Positions 17,307 to 31,814 of a stretch of DNA of 64,000 nt are shown one piece after another. The notes beneath the pieces are model-generated. The model did not search any database and was not told the DNA's origin. It saw only the letters and a list, made by a program, of their open reading frames with translations. The stretch spans positions 6,244,507 through 6,308,506 of the forward strand of contig OY718803.1 of the NCBI GenBank assembly GCA_963070105.1. The letters run 5' to 3'. Position 1 is the first letter of the stretch. The number at the start of each line of letters is the position of its first letter. A program made the position numbers and the translations under genes. The stretch comes from Litomosoides sigmodontis. Its lineage: Eukaryota > Nematoda > Chromadorea > Rhabditida > Onchocercidae.

Positions 17307-20106
17307 AACACAAACATAGAAACGCTGAAGTGGAGATCCATCAGACAGGTTCGTTTGAAAAGTGTTGTAAGTGCTTTAGTTCATTTCATACAGGATAACT
17401 TTTCAATTAAAACCATTCAAACGATTTTCAAACGCAGCCATATAGTTTTTTTATACTGATTTAGAGGTGTTATCACATCACATCCTATCTCATCCACAAA
17501 TGCACATCAAAATTAAAAGTTTTCTTGGAAATTTAGTGCAAAGATCATAAATGATACCAGGTAGTTCGAGTCTTTGTTTTATGCAATGGAAAGAGATAGC
17601 TAACGGACAGGTAATTTTGAAAGGATTAGAAGAGACAAAAAGGACGATTGGTTTAGTTCATTTCTATCTTCAATTTAACATTGAACTGACATCCCCTTCT
17701 TAACTCTTCCTCTCCTCTCTTCCAACAGGACGCTTACCGACACTCTCTAAACTCATCAAGTACATCTTTTATACTTATGCTAATTACAACTGAGAAATTT
17801 TCAAAAAGTACATCTTGCACCAATTACTCCGAACTGTCCCGCCTAGCTTCGTGCATTTGTTTATTTACCGCTTTATCACTTCATCATCAAATTACTATCG
17901 CACAGGAGTCATAGGGAAATTAATGTCTTCCACTTCTCCCCAATTCAGCGGATTTTTGAAAGTAATCATCAAGTGTATTTAAGTAATAATGCATGCCTTA
18001 CTATTTCTAACTTTCACGAATTCTCCCATTTCAATTTCATTCTTATCAAACGGTGAATTCTAACAGCTTCTCTCTTTGAAGGGGTGCTATTCTTCACGAG
18101 TGAAAAACGAGCAAAAGTCGTCAACAAAGAAATTATTTGTCGCTTACGAGCACTGTGAGAAGTTACGTGAAAGAATGCTATAAAAGGATAGTGCTGAACT
18201 CTTCTCGTCCTTTCAAGCAAAATGAAATTAATAACTGTGCTGAATGACGTACTGCAGAATGACAGAAAAGCTTCTCGTACTGCGTGCCTTATCCATACGA
18301 ATAGAAACTCCGGAAAACTGGAATACATAAAAAGCAATTGGAAAAACTGTAAAATATTTCTAAAAAAGGATGAGGGAGCACTTCTGCCATTTATTTCTAT
18401 CCTGCGGATGAGTGATGCATCAAGCTGAAAATGAACTTTTAACATTAATCTCACGTGTTCATATTTAAATATAATAATACTTAACCTGTGGTACGGCAAA
18501 AATTTTATTTCGATCTCATCTGCACTCAGAAAAACAAACTTGGAGGGATGGATCATTGCCTAGGTGAAATTAAAAACGGGAATGATTAAATACGAATATA
18601 TCAAAATCGTTTTATAAACACATCGACGATCAAACGGTTATTCTGAAAAACATGCACTTTTTTAATTCAGTTCTTCTGTTAAAAATTATATTGCGATTTA
18701 TTTCAAAAAAAAGGAAAGGAATGAAAAAAGGAAAAAACTTCATAGTTTGTGGCGAAACTGCTAAAACTGAGAGAACGGAAAGCTTACTGCATCGATTTCT
18801 GCCTTTGCAGATTCTGAATCACAAATTTAGACAATGAAAGATGAGGAAGAGGAAGAAAGCTTGGTCAATCAGGAATTAATCTGGAGCAAGAGCCTCTCTC
18901 GGCCTTTGGAAGGTGGAAATGCTGCACGGCAAATGCGCCCTTGGTAATACTTGCGCAAAATCTCCCCGTAACGCATGTTAGCAGTAAGCTGATATTTTAA
19001 TTATCTCAACCACTGCCAGAGGTCATTAGTGTAACTGTACTCACTTAATGGAGAATGCTTCTACCTGATAAGCATTTGAATTCTGATAGGCTTGATGGTG
19101 TGGACCGAACGGATGTAGGCGATCAAGACAGACATCATAAACAAAGCGCTTTTCGTCAGAAAATCTGTTCCTCTTCAACTATGAAACTAACTTTTAAACG
19201 GTCAACAAACTTACTACCTCCAAATTATTAATTACTTCTTTCATTCATCACAAATGCTTTTTTCAGCTTTAACTGTAACGATTCTGAAGCAATTAAAATT
19301 AGTGCTTTCTACTGAAACGTAAAATCAAACTGTCGTACTACCAAAGATTTGTGCCAAATTTTACCCCTTCCACCAATTTTTCCCTTCAAACTGAATAAAT
19401 GATATAGGGAAAAGGAAACAGGTTCGATCCACATCCCTAACTTTAATTTCCGTCAGTATTTCTCCGTCACATTTTGGCAACAATTACACATTACAATGAA
19501 CCACTACCGCTTCTAGAGGCCTAGCAAGGGAAGTGAAATGAGTGGACAGACTAGATTATCGCGTGCCAAACACGTTCCACGTCCCACGTAAAAACATGAT
19601 CACTCATGATCATTTTTCTTCTCCAACAGTCACTGAAAGGAAATTGCAAATAGTAGTGCCGCCGTATAAATATATTTATGAGCAATGCTGAAAAGGCATG
19701 AATTGATATAAATTTATATTTTATATTCAAAAAGTAGTAGCAGCAACGGCAAATAGCGCCCATACATATTTTGCCCTCAGTTTTCCTTTATTTTTTCACT
19801 TTCATTTCTTTTGCTTCTTCCATCTACACGTAACTTTAACTCTAAACAATACACAGACAGAGCAGGTGGAGAAAAACTAGCCAAGTGTTCTGTTCCTGGC
19901 CAGCACCAAGCACATAAATAAAATACGACCTTACCGAAGTGAACGGCCCAACCGCATCGATTTTATTTATACGTAATCGTACTCTGTGCACCTCTCTCCT
20001 CTCTCCCATCTCCCATCTCTCCTCCTCGAAGCGCACATCTCACACAGTTCGCATTTCCTTCCTTTCCATCCCTCTTCGTTCATGTTTATAAAATCAAGTA
20101 CGTATA

Positions 20107-20182
20107 TTTATTTATACATATATAAATAAAGCCTTCCTTCCCCCCCCCCCCCTCCCTCCCTCTCTCTCTCTCTCTCTCTCTG
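20107..20182. repeat. AT palindrome followed by poly-C and CT tract
   Basis: TTTATTTATA and its exact complement, spaced by four bases (20107-20130), are followed within 10 bp by about 12 C residues and then CCT and CT repeats to 20182. The poly-C tract is unusual in this AT-rich sequence and could adopt non-B structure. Confidence 0.8.
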
Positions 20183-22438
20183 TATGTGGAGGATGTCGCG
20201 GGAGAAGGAAGAGTGAAGAGAATGTCGGATAGACAAAATTACATAAACCTCTGGCATTTAGTGCAATTGTACTTTGCTCCGAGAAATCATTCCTGTTGGG
20301 AGCCGTATACTATGCGGGGGGGAGGTTGCTATGGTATTTCACTTCAAATTATTTTTTCCGCTGAGGTCAACGCTTGAGGCTTAGAGAGTAGCACCTGCAC
20401 TCTCACTCATTCATTCCTTTCTTCCACATTACAGGTGATAAATTTACATTTACATAAATTTTTAGCAGTTAAGCTCTTCTTCTCCAAGGATTGAGCGCTA
20501 GCGCGATGAGCGGAGCTGTTAGATGGAGTGAAGCGCTGTTGTCCGGGAAAGCATTTCAGGAGAGTTCATACGAAGTTGGTTGAAGAAATGGGAAGGAAGA
20601 AGAATCAGTTATTTGTGTGGGGGAAGACAAAGTGAGGGTTGAAGTTATGAAATATGAAATTTTCTGAAAAATAACTTCTTCCCTCTGGGGCATTATTGCA
20701 TTGCATTGAAAAAATTTTTAAAAAGTTTAAAACTCTCATTGAATTAAAGAGGGAACAAAATACGCCAAACAAAAACTTTTCCGCTAGAAATTTGCGGCCT
20801 TAACGATCCACTGATGGAAGGCGTTTTCCTGCCGTTCATGTGTACTTACCCATTAAAAACAAATATTTTAGAACAAAAATTATAGTTTTTTATGGTTCAC
20901 AGCAAAATTCTTCGTAATTTTTTGAAACAAACATTTCAAAAAATTCTGAAATGTCATCAAACACAGAGCTGAATAATATGTAAATTTGTTTTGTTTTACG
21001 GAAGAGATGAAAAATCAAACTGTTCTCAAAAAAATTTTCTTGAATTACTTGTAAATTTTTGAACTTATTATGATTTGGCTGATTCATTTTTGATGAAAAT
21101 AGCAAGTTCCGTAAGGATTTCCGGCCTACGGCCAACACTCGGACAATGTTGGTAAGAGAAGTAAAAAAAGAATAAATATAGGAAGGGAATAGGAAAGGAA
21201 AGGTACTGAGGTGAAAAGAAATCACGCCGATCTCGAACTCACTCTTTCACATCTCTTGCCAGCGTTACCCGAAGATGAAGACGTCAAAGGAAAGAAGAAG
21301 CCTTAAATAGGAAGTTTCATAAGAAGGAAAATTCCAAGAGGAGGAAAGCAAGGAAAGTAGCGCCTAGATTCTGGTAGCACTGGAAAGGTGTCATCCTCGG
21401 AAATCCATCCGGATCATACCCTACCTCTTCATTAATTAGCTACCACACTCGCAGATCATGTACTTCCCTGAGTTGTAGAAAGCGACCGTTAGGCAAATGA
21501 CGAAGAATCAATAAAAATATTTCTTTAAAATTGCTTCTGTCCCTCTTCAGCGCTTTTCTCTCAAAAGGTGGTGATCGAAGCAATTGCCTTACAGATTCCT
21601 TTCCGTTTCTCTTCTTTCTCTCGAAATTTATTCCTTCCCATATAACTACGGCTGTCCGTAAAGAGTAACTTTCCTGTTCACAGAAACCGTTCATCGCTTC
21701 TACAACGGTATCTCTCCGAATTTCATGACACTTCCCATCTTGGTGATGATAGGCACAGCTTCCAATCAATCATCGGCCATAGCTTTACTTAAAAAGAAGA
21801 CTGAAGATGTGCGAAAGTTAAAGTTAACAAGCTTATCAGATATACGGGAATTCGCTACAAGTACACTTATATTTGTAATTTGTAAATTAAAATTTTTCGT
21901 GTATCGAACAATTGCAACTGTGTGAATTACTTTTGCAGAGGGAAAGAAAATGCATGGAAGGAGTTAAATTAGCTGCTTGTAATTATTATATGCTATTCGT
22001 TTCAAATTGACGGATTTGACCACAATGATTTATCGACGGTCAGTCATTCAGATTGATAGATTGTTGCTTTTCCAAGTGGTTCTGGCTCTTCTTTTAAAGC
22101 AATCAACGAACAATTAATAAAACAATGCTAATTCTTTTGCTTCAAAATTCTGCTTGAAATGATCAGTGTCAGTGAACCAAACATCAGGCGACACATCCGC
22201 TTCCTCATATCTGCTCCACTTCAGTGAAAAGCACAGAAACTTTTCTGGATGATTGGAGGCAAAGAAAATTGCAAGAAAAAAACAATTGTGTTTAAAATCG
22301 TTGTCGATTAAAGGAATTGAAAAATGAAAAATGAAATGGAAGTAATGAAATGCAAAACAGAGATCAATTCGTTTCAGTATGAGTACAAACGACGAGGTTA
22401 CGTTTTATTTCATTTGCAATTGCTTTTCATCCTTCCTC

Positions 22439-22470
22439 TTCTCTCCCTCTCTCTCTCTCTCTCTCTCTCC
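22439..22470. repeat. CT microsatellite
   Basis: A nearly pure run of CT dinucleotides in the gene desert, without nearby coding sequence. Confidence 0.85.
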
Positions 22471-22586
22471 CTGTTCGCTCCTCTCCAAAGTTTCATATAA
22501 ACAAACTGTGAAATGGGAAAGTACATTTCTGAACTGAGAAAGAATAAGCGAAAGCATTCCGTACTTACTTACTTGAACGACGATGA

Positions 22587-22618
22587 ATAGTAGTAGTAGT
22601 AGTAGTAGTAGTAGTAGC
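22587..22618. repeat. TAG trinucleotide microsatellite
   Basis: About ten perfect TAG units. On the + strand one frame would be all stops, which argues against coding function. Confidence 0.9.
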
Positions 22619-24300
22619 ATTTGAGTGATGGAATTCGCTGGACGATGAGGTGGCACGTTTCATTAACTTGTCCTCCTCCACCTTGTCTTCCTTCCTCTTT
22701 AACTCATATTCCTTGTTTTTCCTCACAGCACACATCTACGATCAATGAAATAATCACATTTCTTCTCCTACAACGTCTCATCGAAAAAAGAAGCGCACAG
22801 CTATCACTTCATAACCACTCCCACTGAGTCCAGACATTTCCTTATTGACCTATAAATTTATCACTAACTTTGCAAAAAATTTAACTCCCTCAATGAAAAA
22901 GACGAAAAATTGCACAGCAATCATTAACAAACTCACTCAGTAACAAAAATACACCACAATTTTTTTAAGTTAATTTATAATTACCTCTCATTAATTTAAA
23001 TTTTGACACAAATTTTTTAGAAAAAAAAGTTAGGAGATAAATCGATAACTGTTAATTTGAAAGTAATAATTAACTGATGTCATTGATAATGGAAGCATGC
23101 AAATGCATTGCGTATGGCCATCGGAGCAGGAAGTCAGATCAGGTCAGGTCATGTCGCACAAAAGCTTTATCAGTTCGAACTGATTTTTCAGGCAAACGAT
23201 CTCTTCGCTGCTCTCCGAGTGTCGAGAGTATATCAACCGCACTTCTTACACAACACAGAATTCAAATACTCTCTCCCACGCACATTACGTACACCTCAAC
23301 TTCACTTCTCAATTTATCCTCAACTCCATTTCAATACTATTGTTTGAGATATCGATCGAATCACTAAAAGTTACACTTTTTCACCGCGATCTTTGATCGA
23401 ACTCAGGAAAACGGTAGGTTCCCAGAAAGATGATAGAGAGTTTTAGAAATGCAAGACATAGAAAAGGTATGATCTGCAGGTAAGGCTGCCACAAGAAAAG
23501 CAAGGTGACTACGTGATTGTCGTTAGGTACTTGAAGAAGATATCTTTTGCGAAAAGAATAACTTTGCACTAAAGGCTCTTTTGAAATGATTGAGTGAAAA
23601 AAATGAAAAAGAAAGATATTAAAAAGTGGTCGTTATTTCCACATCTTCTCATATCGTCGTTCGTCGCAATTCAAGCCTATCAGTGCCTTATCACTCATTT
23701 CAACAAAACAAAAAGGCGAGAAATTTGGTGAAATAAAAGGATTAGAGAGGGAATGCATGAGGGAAACAGCTGTCGGTAATGAAAGTGACACAGATTGAGC
23801 AGACAAGTATTGTTGTACAACAGGGCCTCTGTAAAAGTACTCAAATGAAATAGTTTAATGAGTTGATGCAAGCATAGGGCACAACTGTTTCTCGGAACGT
23901 CCATGCAGGTGGAAAGGTTTTTGTCCATTTCTAATCTAATCTCGGATTCAGAAGTAAGTATCGCACGGTGTCTAGCATCTCGCCACTGCTGTCGTGCTAT
24001 TTTTCCGGTAAATCCGATAGAGAGGAACAGAGAGGAATTTCGTTGTCCTCAATTGATAATAACTAAATGAAACGCCATTTCACCAGTTTTGGAAGCAAAT
24101 CTTTAAATTACAACACAAAAACAACGCCGAAAAAAGTCACTAAATCTTAAATATAAAAACTTAATTACCTGTAAAGTGAAAAAATTTCGACAAAGTCGGA
24201 AAAAATTAAAGGAAAAAGAACACATCCAAAAAAAACAGTAAAAAAAAAGTCACTGACCGTTCGTACCGTACGAATAAAATTACCGTATGTAATACCACAA

Positions 24301-26885
24301 GAAAACAATGAAATTCTAACTTAACTGTTGGATGAGGTAAAGGTCAGAAGGAGCACAGTTCTCCGGTGATGCTAACTGAACGTCGCTACCTACACCGTTG
24401 CATGTCGGCGTATCGGTTTTTCCCCACACAATGATGACAGAATCGAAATGACTTATATGCCCAAGCCCTCAGATCGCTTCATGAAAAATCATTCTGTCTT
24501 CTTGTTCAGCCAAAGAACACTGTTTTGTGCTTTGTGACAGCGGTAATTTATTAAGTTAAAACAGTAAAAATGAACTGGAAGCATGGAAGCATCGCTTCAC
24601 GGCCACTCTTACTTCAAAGTTCAGCTCAATTCCGTACTTGTGCCATGAATTGAGGACCACTTCACCTACGCAGAGGCCAACGGTATTCCACATACTCTCA
24701 TCTCTCATACGCACTTAAATTCATTTACACTTTTTGCAAGCTTTAACTTCGAAATAAATGCTTCAACGATTTCAATAATAATGAGCCAGCACTGATCCCT
24801 CTGACTTCTCACAATATATTGCCATTACTTAGCACTTAACAGTTGCAGCTTCATTGGAAAAAAAGCAGTCAACCTAATATTTATCAGCTAGTTGAAATTC
24901 TGCTAACCTACACGAACAAAATTAAGTGAATATGACGAGGCTAGAGCAATTGCTGTCTTGTTACATAATATTGAGGCTATTGAGATTCACAAAGAACTTA
25001 AATACAATGGAAATCTGGGAATTTTACGAAATTTAAGAATTTCGGAACAGCATGGAAGTCTCCTGAGATGCAATTGAAAATTAATTTCCTGGAGAGGAAG
25101 AGACCATTGCACAAGGTCTAAGACAAATTGTGCCATCAAGTAATACTTCCTCACAGTTCTAAAAAATGGACATTTTAATATTGAAGAAAATATGATTGAT
25201 ATATTTTTATATGATTGTTGCTAGTCTGAATGAATTCTCAGAGCACACTTCTCAGATCCAGCAGGGCACATCTGCCGGATATAAAAGTTGCATTTGTGTG
25301 TATGTTGTGGGCAAAAAACCATGTAATATGTTAGCACTGAAATAATGCCCCTTCTCTCTCTCTCTCCTCTCCCTTTTTGTTCTTGGAAGATATTTAAAAA
25401 ACATTTGCTTACAATTGTCACTCTATTTCTTTAATGTTAATCACAGCTAAAATGATGACGTCAACAATTCGAACGTTTCTCAGGTAGAGGAGGAAAGCCT
25501 TTGTGTGTGTAATAAGCCTAGCAGGCCACACAAAGAAATTGCCAATTAAGCTGAATAAATTATGCTAATTCATTAGCCATTCATCTAACTTTGCAACCTC
25601 TTGCATTCACAATAGGAATCTTTGAAGATTTCGTCGTAAAAGAGAGTGGGAAAGGCAGAGGTGCGGAAAATTTCATCACATTAGGTGTACAATTTGCATT
25701 GCTACGTGATAATTAATTAGGAAGGAGGAAAAAATCCTTTACCTCAGTCGCTTCTCCGTTGTTACTACAACAAGCAAGTTTGCAGTGGTATGGATGACTT
25801 GCGTCATTCTGCACTTACACCATTAGCCTAGGAAGATGTAGAAACTGAAATGAAATCATCGAAATACTATTGCTAGTGATAATAATAATAATAATAGATC
25901 GATGAGGCTTCCTTTCTCATCCTACCATAACAACTGCATGCTTACTAATTCCAATATCATTTCATCCTCTTACGGTTATCATTCACAGAGTAGTATATTA
26001 ATTTACAGTTGTATCAGGGGGTGAATATGCAAATGTGTGTTTTAATTGTGACAAATGGACTAGTTGAAATGATTAGGAAAACTATTCATTGAACGTCGAA
26101 ATTTTCAACTGACTGTTTCACAAACTGTATAAATCATCACAGTTAAAGCCCTTGAGAACAAAAATTATTAAGTTATGAATTGATGTTTTTCAGGCATATA
26201 TGCTTTCAGTCCAAAAGAAAACTTCGGAAACATCCAATTAAGAACTTTATGAGTTAACTTCTAGTTTAATTAAATTTTGAAACGCATACTTGATATCTTT
26301 AGCGAAGAGAAATGGCAATGATGATAAGGTAGTGAAAAGTATAATCATAAATATCACTATGATTAGCATTACTGCTATTATCAGATATAGTCAGAGAGAC
26401 TTTCTCGGAAATTTTTCTCATCAAATTCTAATTAGATTAGATGAAAAGCATTGTTCATGAGATATTCGAAAAAATTGACCTACTGAACTGATCCTATCAC
26501 CTCGGGTCCAAGCACTGAATTGACGGTGCTGCTCATAGCAAAATACCTCGCAACTGCACTTCACAACAGAGCTACAACAGATTTGAGATGACGTAGATCG
26601 AGTGGTGACGCAGTTGTACTGCAGAGCAGGCACATGAGCTCGGACTAGCAGGTCGGTAGTAACTTGACCAAAGGACAGAACTGGAGAGAGCGCTACCTAA
26701 GCCCATGCGAGGAGCCCTTCCACTTCAACGACGTCGCCATCGCTATCAAAACATTTTACACAGTTCTAGTTTGCAAGGACAGCTGCACTTAGCCGTTCGG
26801 ATGACCGAATCCACTCCTAGCTCTTCCCTCTCCCGCATGTACGTTTACATGCACAAGTGCATATGCATATGCGTGTGCATGTGCA

Positions 26886-26923
<38 letters not shown>

Positions 26924-29200
26924 GGTGCACATGTACACACACTGTGTGTGTCTCCTCTATGTGTGTGCTTAAGAGTTGTAAATACTGACGTCCATAAAAG
27001 AGGACAGGGAGAGTGAAGGCCAAGTGCCCCTACCTGTCCATTATCATTTTTTGGCCCACAGCACTCTCTCCTAAGTACATCAATGAGCCACTGAGCGGTG
27101 GATGATTCAAGCGTTCCTTTCCGTTGAAGTTGTCATCTTCAGAAAGCAACTGGCAAATATGACTTCAGTAATTGATTTAAATGTTTCTCTTCCCTGACTG
27201 TCCCTGTATAAATTCTTCACTTTCTAATGACGGAAGCTGAAATATTAGGCAGTTTAACTGAAATTTCAGTCTGTGTGACTTTAATTAAACGCCACAAGCA
27301 CATTCACCGAAATTGAATGATAAAATATAATGCTATCATCCGCCTTACAATGGAAATCTGAAGAGTGAAATAAATTTAAGCCACCGCTCCAAAACTTTGC
27401 AAGCATTCTAATTTCATTTTAAAACATACGAGAAAAAAAATTCCTAGAAAAGTTCGTGATTTTTTTCCTGAACCCTATTTGATTTTATCCATGAAGTTTT
27501 GAGCGTAGGCTAGAATTTTAAAAGGGATTTGCAACACTAAAAGATTAATTTCAAATACAAATAATTAACTATTCTAATGGGTATTTTGCTTCTTTGAAAA
27601 AACACTTACTGCAAATTTCTTGGTGATAAGGAAAATTCAAAATGAAAATTTATTGGTGAAGAAGGACAACCGATCGAATAAGAAATATCCAATTATTGCA
27701 GTAAATGTTTTTTCCTTCGATCATTCATATTGTTATCACAAAAGTTAAGCTCTCCCTCTTTCTTTCCCTCTCTGAGCCTCCCTCTCTCTCTCTCCAGATG
27801 AAGCATTAATAAAAAAAATGAGAAAAGGTATTAAAGAAAGTATGATTTGATCAATAAAGATAAGAATCCATGAAATGATGAATAAAATCGCATCAGACAT
27901 TGCTGTAAACTGAGCGTACAACAAAGGGTTCAATATAAAGTGATGTGAAAATTAAGTAAAATGTTACTTTGAACGAATTTTCAAATTTCTTATTCTCTCC
28001 ACCAAATGACTTTTCCATTGTTTTAAGTTTAGCACTTAAAAACCTATTTTTGTTTTAAATGCATGAAATGATTGATGAGAAATTATGAAAAAGGCCTTAG
28101 GTTTCTAGAAATTATCAGAAGAAAAGAAATGCCAGAAGACGTGGAAGAAGTGATTGTTTCAGTGAGTTTAAATTGTCACTGTTTGTGAAATTTCACTGCC
28201 ACAGGAAAACTGTCAGTGATTGAATACTCTTGTCAACTAATTAATATTATCAATGACAAGATTTTCTTACAGTGAACATTTGGAATGCAAACCTCACACA
28301 GCACTTTGATTATTAACCATCGTTTGAATTTCAATTTAAACGCCATCCTACATCGATTTGATTTCTTCGCAGGCAGCACAATCTCCGTAAAAACTGTATG
28401 AAGTAATAATGAAAGGACGCACGCGTAAGTTAGGCGCGTGCATAAGGCGCTTGCACTTTCAGGTGAGAATGAAGGATTACGTGATGGTTTTCATGTAATG
28501 GCTGGAAGACGAATGAAAGCATCAAGAAATGCTATTTTGCTCTTCTAAAAAGATCGAATTTCAAAGGTTAAATGAGATGAGAGGATGCCAGACCTCGCTT
28601 CCCCTCCCTACTTTTCCTCAACAGCCTAGCTAGACCAGTTTACCTAAGGGATGTGTCGATGAAGTGATCCGCTAAGGAGAGAATGGACAATATGGAAGAG
28701 AGACTTCTACCAGTGTTTCTGGATTCAAACAGTTCACTCCAAATTACTTCCACTCCTCAATCATTTCACAAACGTGCAAATTCAAAGCCTTCCCTCCCAT
28801 AGAAGAAACGGTCGTTGTTTCGGAAGAGTTAGAAGAGAACGATGTCAGAGTGCAACATTGAATGTAATATCGCGGAATCATTATAATGAGATTTGCACTT
28901 CAAATTAATTGAACTTTCAAAATCGAAAGAAAACTATTAAGGAGGTGGGGAAGCAGTGAATTGAGAAAGCTTTCGCATGAACTAGAGGAAGTCATCAAGG
29001 CTGTTAAAACTGTATAATTTCAATGCGTCATAATTGCTAAATATTTGTAACCTTACCCTTTAGTGTATCTACGTGCGCCGCCTTGTTGTGATAAGCTAGG
29101 CAGAAATGTCTGTCTGAATTGATTAGAGGAACTTTTGCCGCGAAGTGCAGTGAACCTTAATGTTGCTAGACAAACAAGGCTTCGTTATTAAATATGGACT
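24301..29200. other. gene desert, middle part
   Basis: No supported gene. Contents include an AAT run at 25879-25897, a GT run at 26890-26919 flanked by alternating purine-pyrimidine CATATG/CACATG motifs, a CT run near 27770-27797 and a short 7-bp GC-rich inverted repeat at 28419-28441 (GCACGCG with its complement). Open frames here are short or made of repeat. Confidence 0.45.
26862..26960. repeat. GT microsatellite in alternating purine-pyrimidine DNA
   Basis: A pure GT run of about 30 bp (26890-26919) lies inside roughly 100 bp of almost strictly alternating purine-pyrimidine sequence (CATATGC, GTGCATGTGC, GTGCACATGTACACAC). Such DNA can form left-handed Z-DNA. The minus-strand frame across it encodes only Thr/His repeats and is not a gene. 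Confidence 0.8.
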
Positions 29201-29900
29201 TTCTAAAAGTTAAAAAGCAGTCAATGATTTTCCGAAAATACCAGGAAAGCCTGTCGTCAGTGACACGCATTCTCCTTCGACGTCGTAAGAAGTAGCGGGA
29301 CACAGATTCGGACAGCGCTTAGCCGACGTGTCTTCGACTAGAGGGAACGGAACGATCGACCGGCTCGTTGATTAGTTCCATCGTTCACTCTTGCAGTGAC
29401 GTTTCCCAGTCGGTTTGTCCGTCGTCGCTGTTGCCCTCAAAGATTTTAAGCAAAACAAAAAGTATGTTTTTATGATTTGGGGTGTTCCTTTATATGAACT
29501 GCCATCACCGCCACCAACAATAGTGTAAGAGCCTGCCTTCCGCCCTGTCCTATCAATGCCACATGTAAAACGGTACAGTACCCTCCTATTCCACCCATTT
29601 CTCAACCCTCTCGCCGAACCGTATTATGCATTACATGAACCAAACCAGTACGTCACATTACCACCTTCCTTCCGCTGCCCCCTCCCCACGCATTCCTACC
29701 ATCCCACCACCCATGCGCCTTAACCAATCCTCCTCTTCTTTATATCATGTCGGTTATCTTTCCCAAATAACCAATATCGAATAATTGACAAACGTCAACC
29801 GGTCGCAGTCTTTCAAAGAGGATCCTCCTCGCTCACGCACGCACATTGGAGCACTGAGCGCAACTGATCTATGAGCTTTTGTACTTTACTTCAGCGAAAG
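29201..29900. promoter_or_regulatory. CpG-rich patch followed by CCAAT/TATA-like block
   Basis: Between about 29270 and 29425 CpG dinucleotides are packed far more densely than in the surrounding desert. After this comes a pyrimidine-rich block (29640-29760) with an AACCAATCC element near 29723 and a TTATAT run near 29740. This looks like promoter-type composition. No coding exon is attached on either strand, so it could serve a distal 5' exon of hmbx-1 or a non-coding transcript. Inference from composition only. Confidence 0.25.
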
Positions 29901-31777
29901 AGCTCTAACAGAACAAACCTCGATCACTTTAGCTGCAGAAACTAAATCCTCTACCATAATTTATAGGTGAAAAAACTGGTAAATTAAAATTATATTTGTT
30001 TGAAAAGGAAATTTAAAAATGAAAAAATTGGCGATATAACGAGTTCTGTCGTCTGCCCTTTCTTTCATTTGGTTTATCAACCTGTCACCTTTCTCACTAA
30101 TGTTTCGATAATTTATCGTCAAGACCTTAGATACTTGAATACTCGTTTAATGTGAACTTATCTCCTCACTGTGTTGTTCAGCGAACCGCAGTCCGTTTTA
30201 ATCTCTGGTTGTTCCGCAATAACCTGCTTCAAGCTTTCAGCAAAATTTCTTGCACGTCGGAAGACTGGGATTTCCTTTTTCGGATGACAAAAAATCCGTA
30301 CATATTAAAATTTATTTGGCTTGCAGTGTTCGGAAGCACACAAACCAAAAAAAAAGGGAATTCGCAGTAGTAATATTTGAGTAAAGAAAATTATATAGAA
30401 GTGAATTGGATATACGCAATAAGATATTAAAAACATACTTAAGATTAGGAGCGTAATTAGCGGAGTGAAAATGGAAAACAGAAATCTCATTATTAACTTT
30501 AGAAAATATAAATTTCATTTAGCACTGTGCTTTTATTAAATAAATAAATTTACGCATGTATAAACAACCGATCTTCCAAGATTTTTAGGAAATCTCCGGA
30601 GCGCATCCAATGAACGGAATACGATTTCGGAGTTGGAAGGATAGTCGCAGCGAAAACCGGATAAGACGGCTTTATTCAGGTACCATTAGAAACTTTACAC
30701 TGAGAAGTTCGCGATAAAGTGCAACTAATTGAATTATAAATGAATGATGGACGATAACTGAGAAAGGTACTGTGATAAATCGAATAGAGAAACTTCATTG
30801 CAGGGTGTGACGAGAAAAAATATCACAATTACTTTCCGACTAAATCTTAAAATGAAAATTCGCCATTCTGTGAACGCAAAACAATAATCAGGGATGATCA
30901 CTGGGATTAACTTTTGACATGAAATTTAACTTTTTCAGAAATTGAGCTCGTTCATATAATTTCAAGTACTCTTACTAAGTTACTGCAAAATTTCCTCTTG
31001 TCATAAATTTAATTAAAATAATAAATTATTCAATGCAAGTGGGTCATTTAAGATTTTGAAGTTCGTGAGGATAGTCTCTGTCGTCATTAGTGAGAATTAA
31101 TCATTCTCAATTTTTGTCCATGATAATATCTACGTGGTATCGTATCACATTATCGTTGCGCAAATGTCCTTGCATGTATTATACAATTGTTCATGAATTA
31201 ACTAACCATGGAATAGATATGTAAAATGTGCGTACGTCATATGAATGCATATGGTACTATTGAAATGCGAAATTATATGCGTTAAATGGTATGAAATGCT
31301 TTTTTATTTTTTACACGTAAGAAAGGAGTGAGTTTGATTAAGCTGTGAAGCATGGGGGAGAAGTAATCAATTAAAAATTATATATTGTTTTGGGAAACAT
31401 TAAAATGGTAATAGGTTTTTAATTAATATTTAAAATCTAAGAAATTCATCCAATTCAACTCTTAACAAAAAAAGTATTTGAACATTGCAGGAATTTGCTT
31501 TCTCGATAACAGCACCACAACAGCGAAGTTGGGTAATATGTTGCTTAAAGAAAGAACTATTCGGAATTTAGATAAGTCAATTAATTATTCGTGTCATATA
31601 TTTAAAATCCATGCCAATGCCATGAGATCGAGTGGACTTCAAATATACCGCAACAAATAGCTGAAGACCACACGGATATACTAAAAACTATCCATATGTA
31701 GCGATCTTATGAGTGCAAATCATGAGTGATATACGTCAACCCGACACACGTGTATACAGAGTTGAAGTTAGCTTAAA

Positions 31778-31814
31778 ACCTAGAACTCATGACTCATGAT
31801 TCATGGTCCTAGGT
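31778..31814. repeat. imperfect stem-loop
   Basis: ACCTAG and CATGA on the left arm pair with TCATG and CTAGGT on the right arm around a short loop that itself repeats CTCATGA. It could be a small structured RNA or simply overlapping ATCATGA repeats. Confidence 0.5.

Larger units (their letters stand above)
16146..24300. other. gene desert, first part, upstream of hmbx-1
   Basis: No exon with family resemblance on either strand. The longest frame (18014-18556, minus, 180 codons) encodes a hydrophobic low-information peptide without splice context and is judged to be chance. The stretch holds simple repeats (listed separately) and a perfect 10-bp AT palindrome at 20107-20130 just before a C/CT tract. 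It probably carries distal regulatory DNA and untranslated 5' exons of hmbx-1, but no individual element can be assigned. Confidence 0.45.

Noticed and set aside
18014..18556. 180-codon minus-strand frame in the gene desert
   Set aside because: The peptide has no recognisable motif, is rich in AT-encoded Phe/Ile/Leu, and has a competing open frame on the other strand.
19415..19440. GGTTCGATCC, like a tRNA T-loop
   Set aside because: The flanking bases do not form the T-arm stem and no acceptor or anticodon arm is present.
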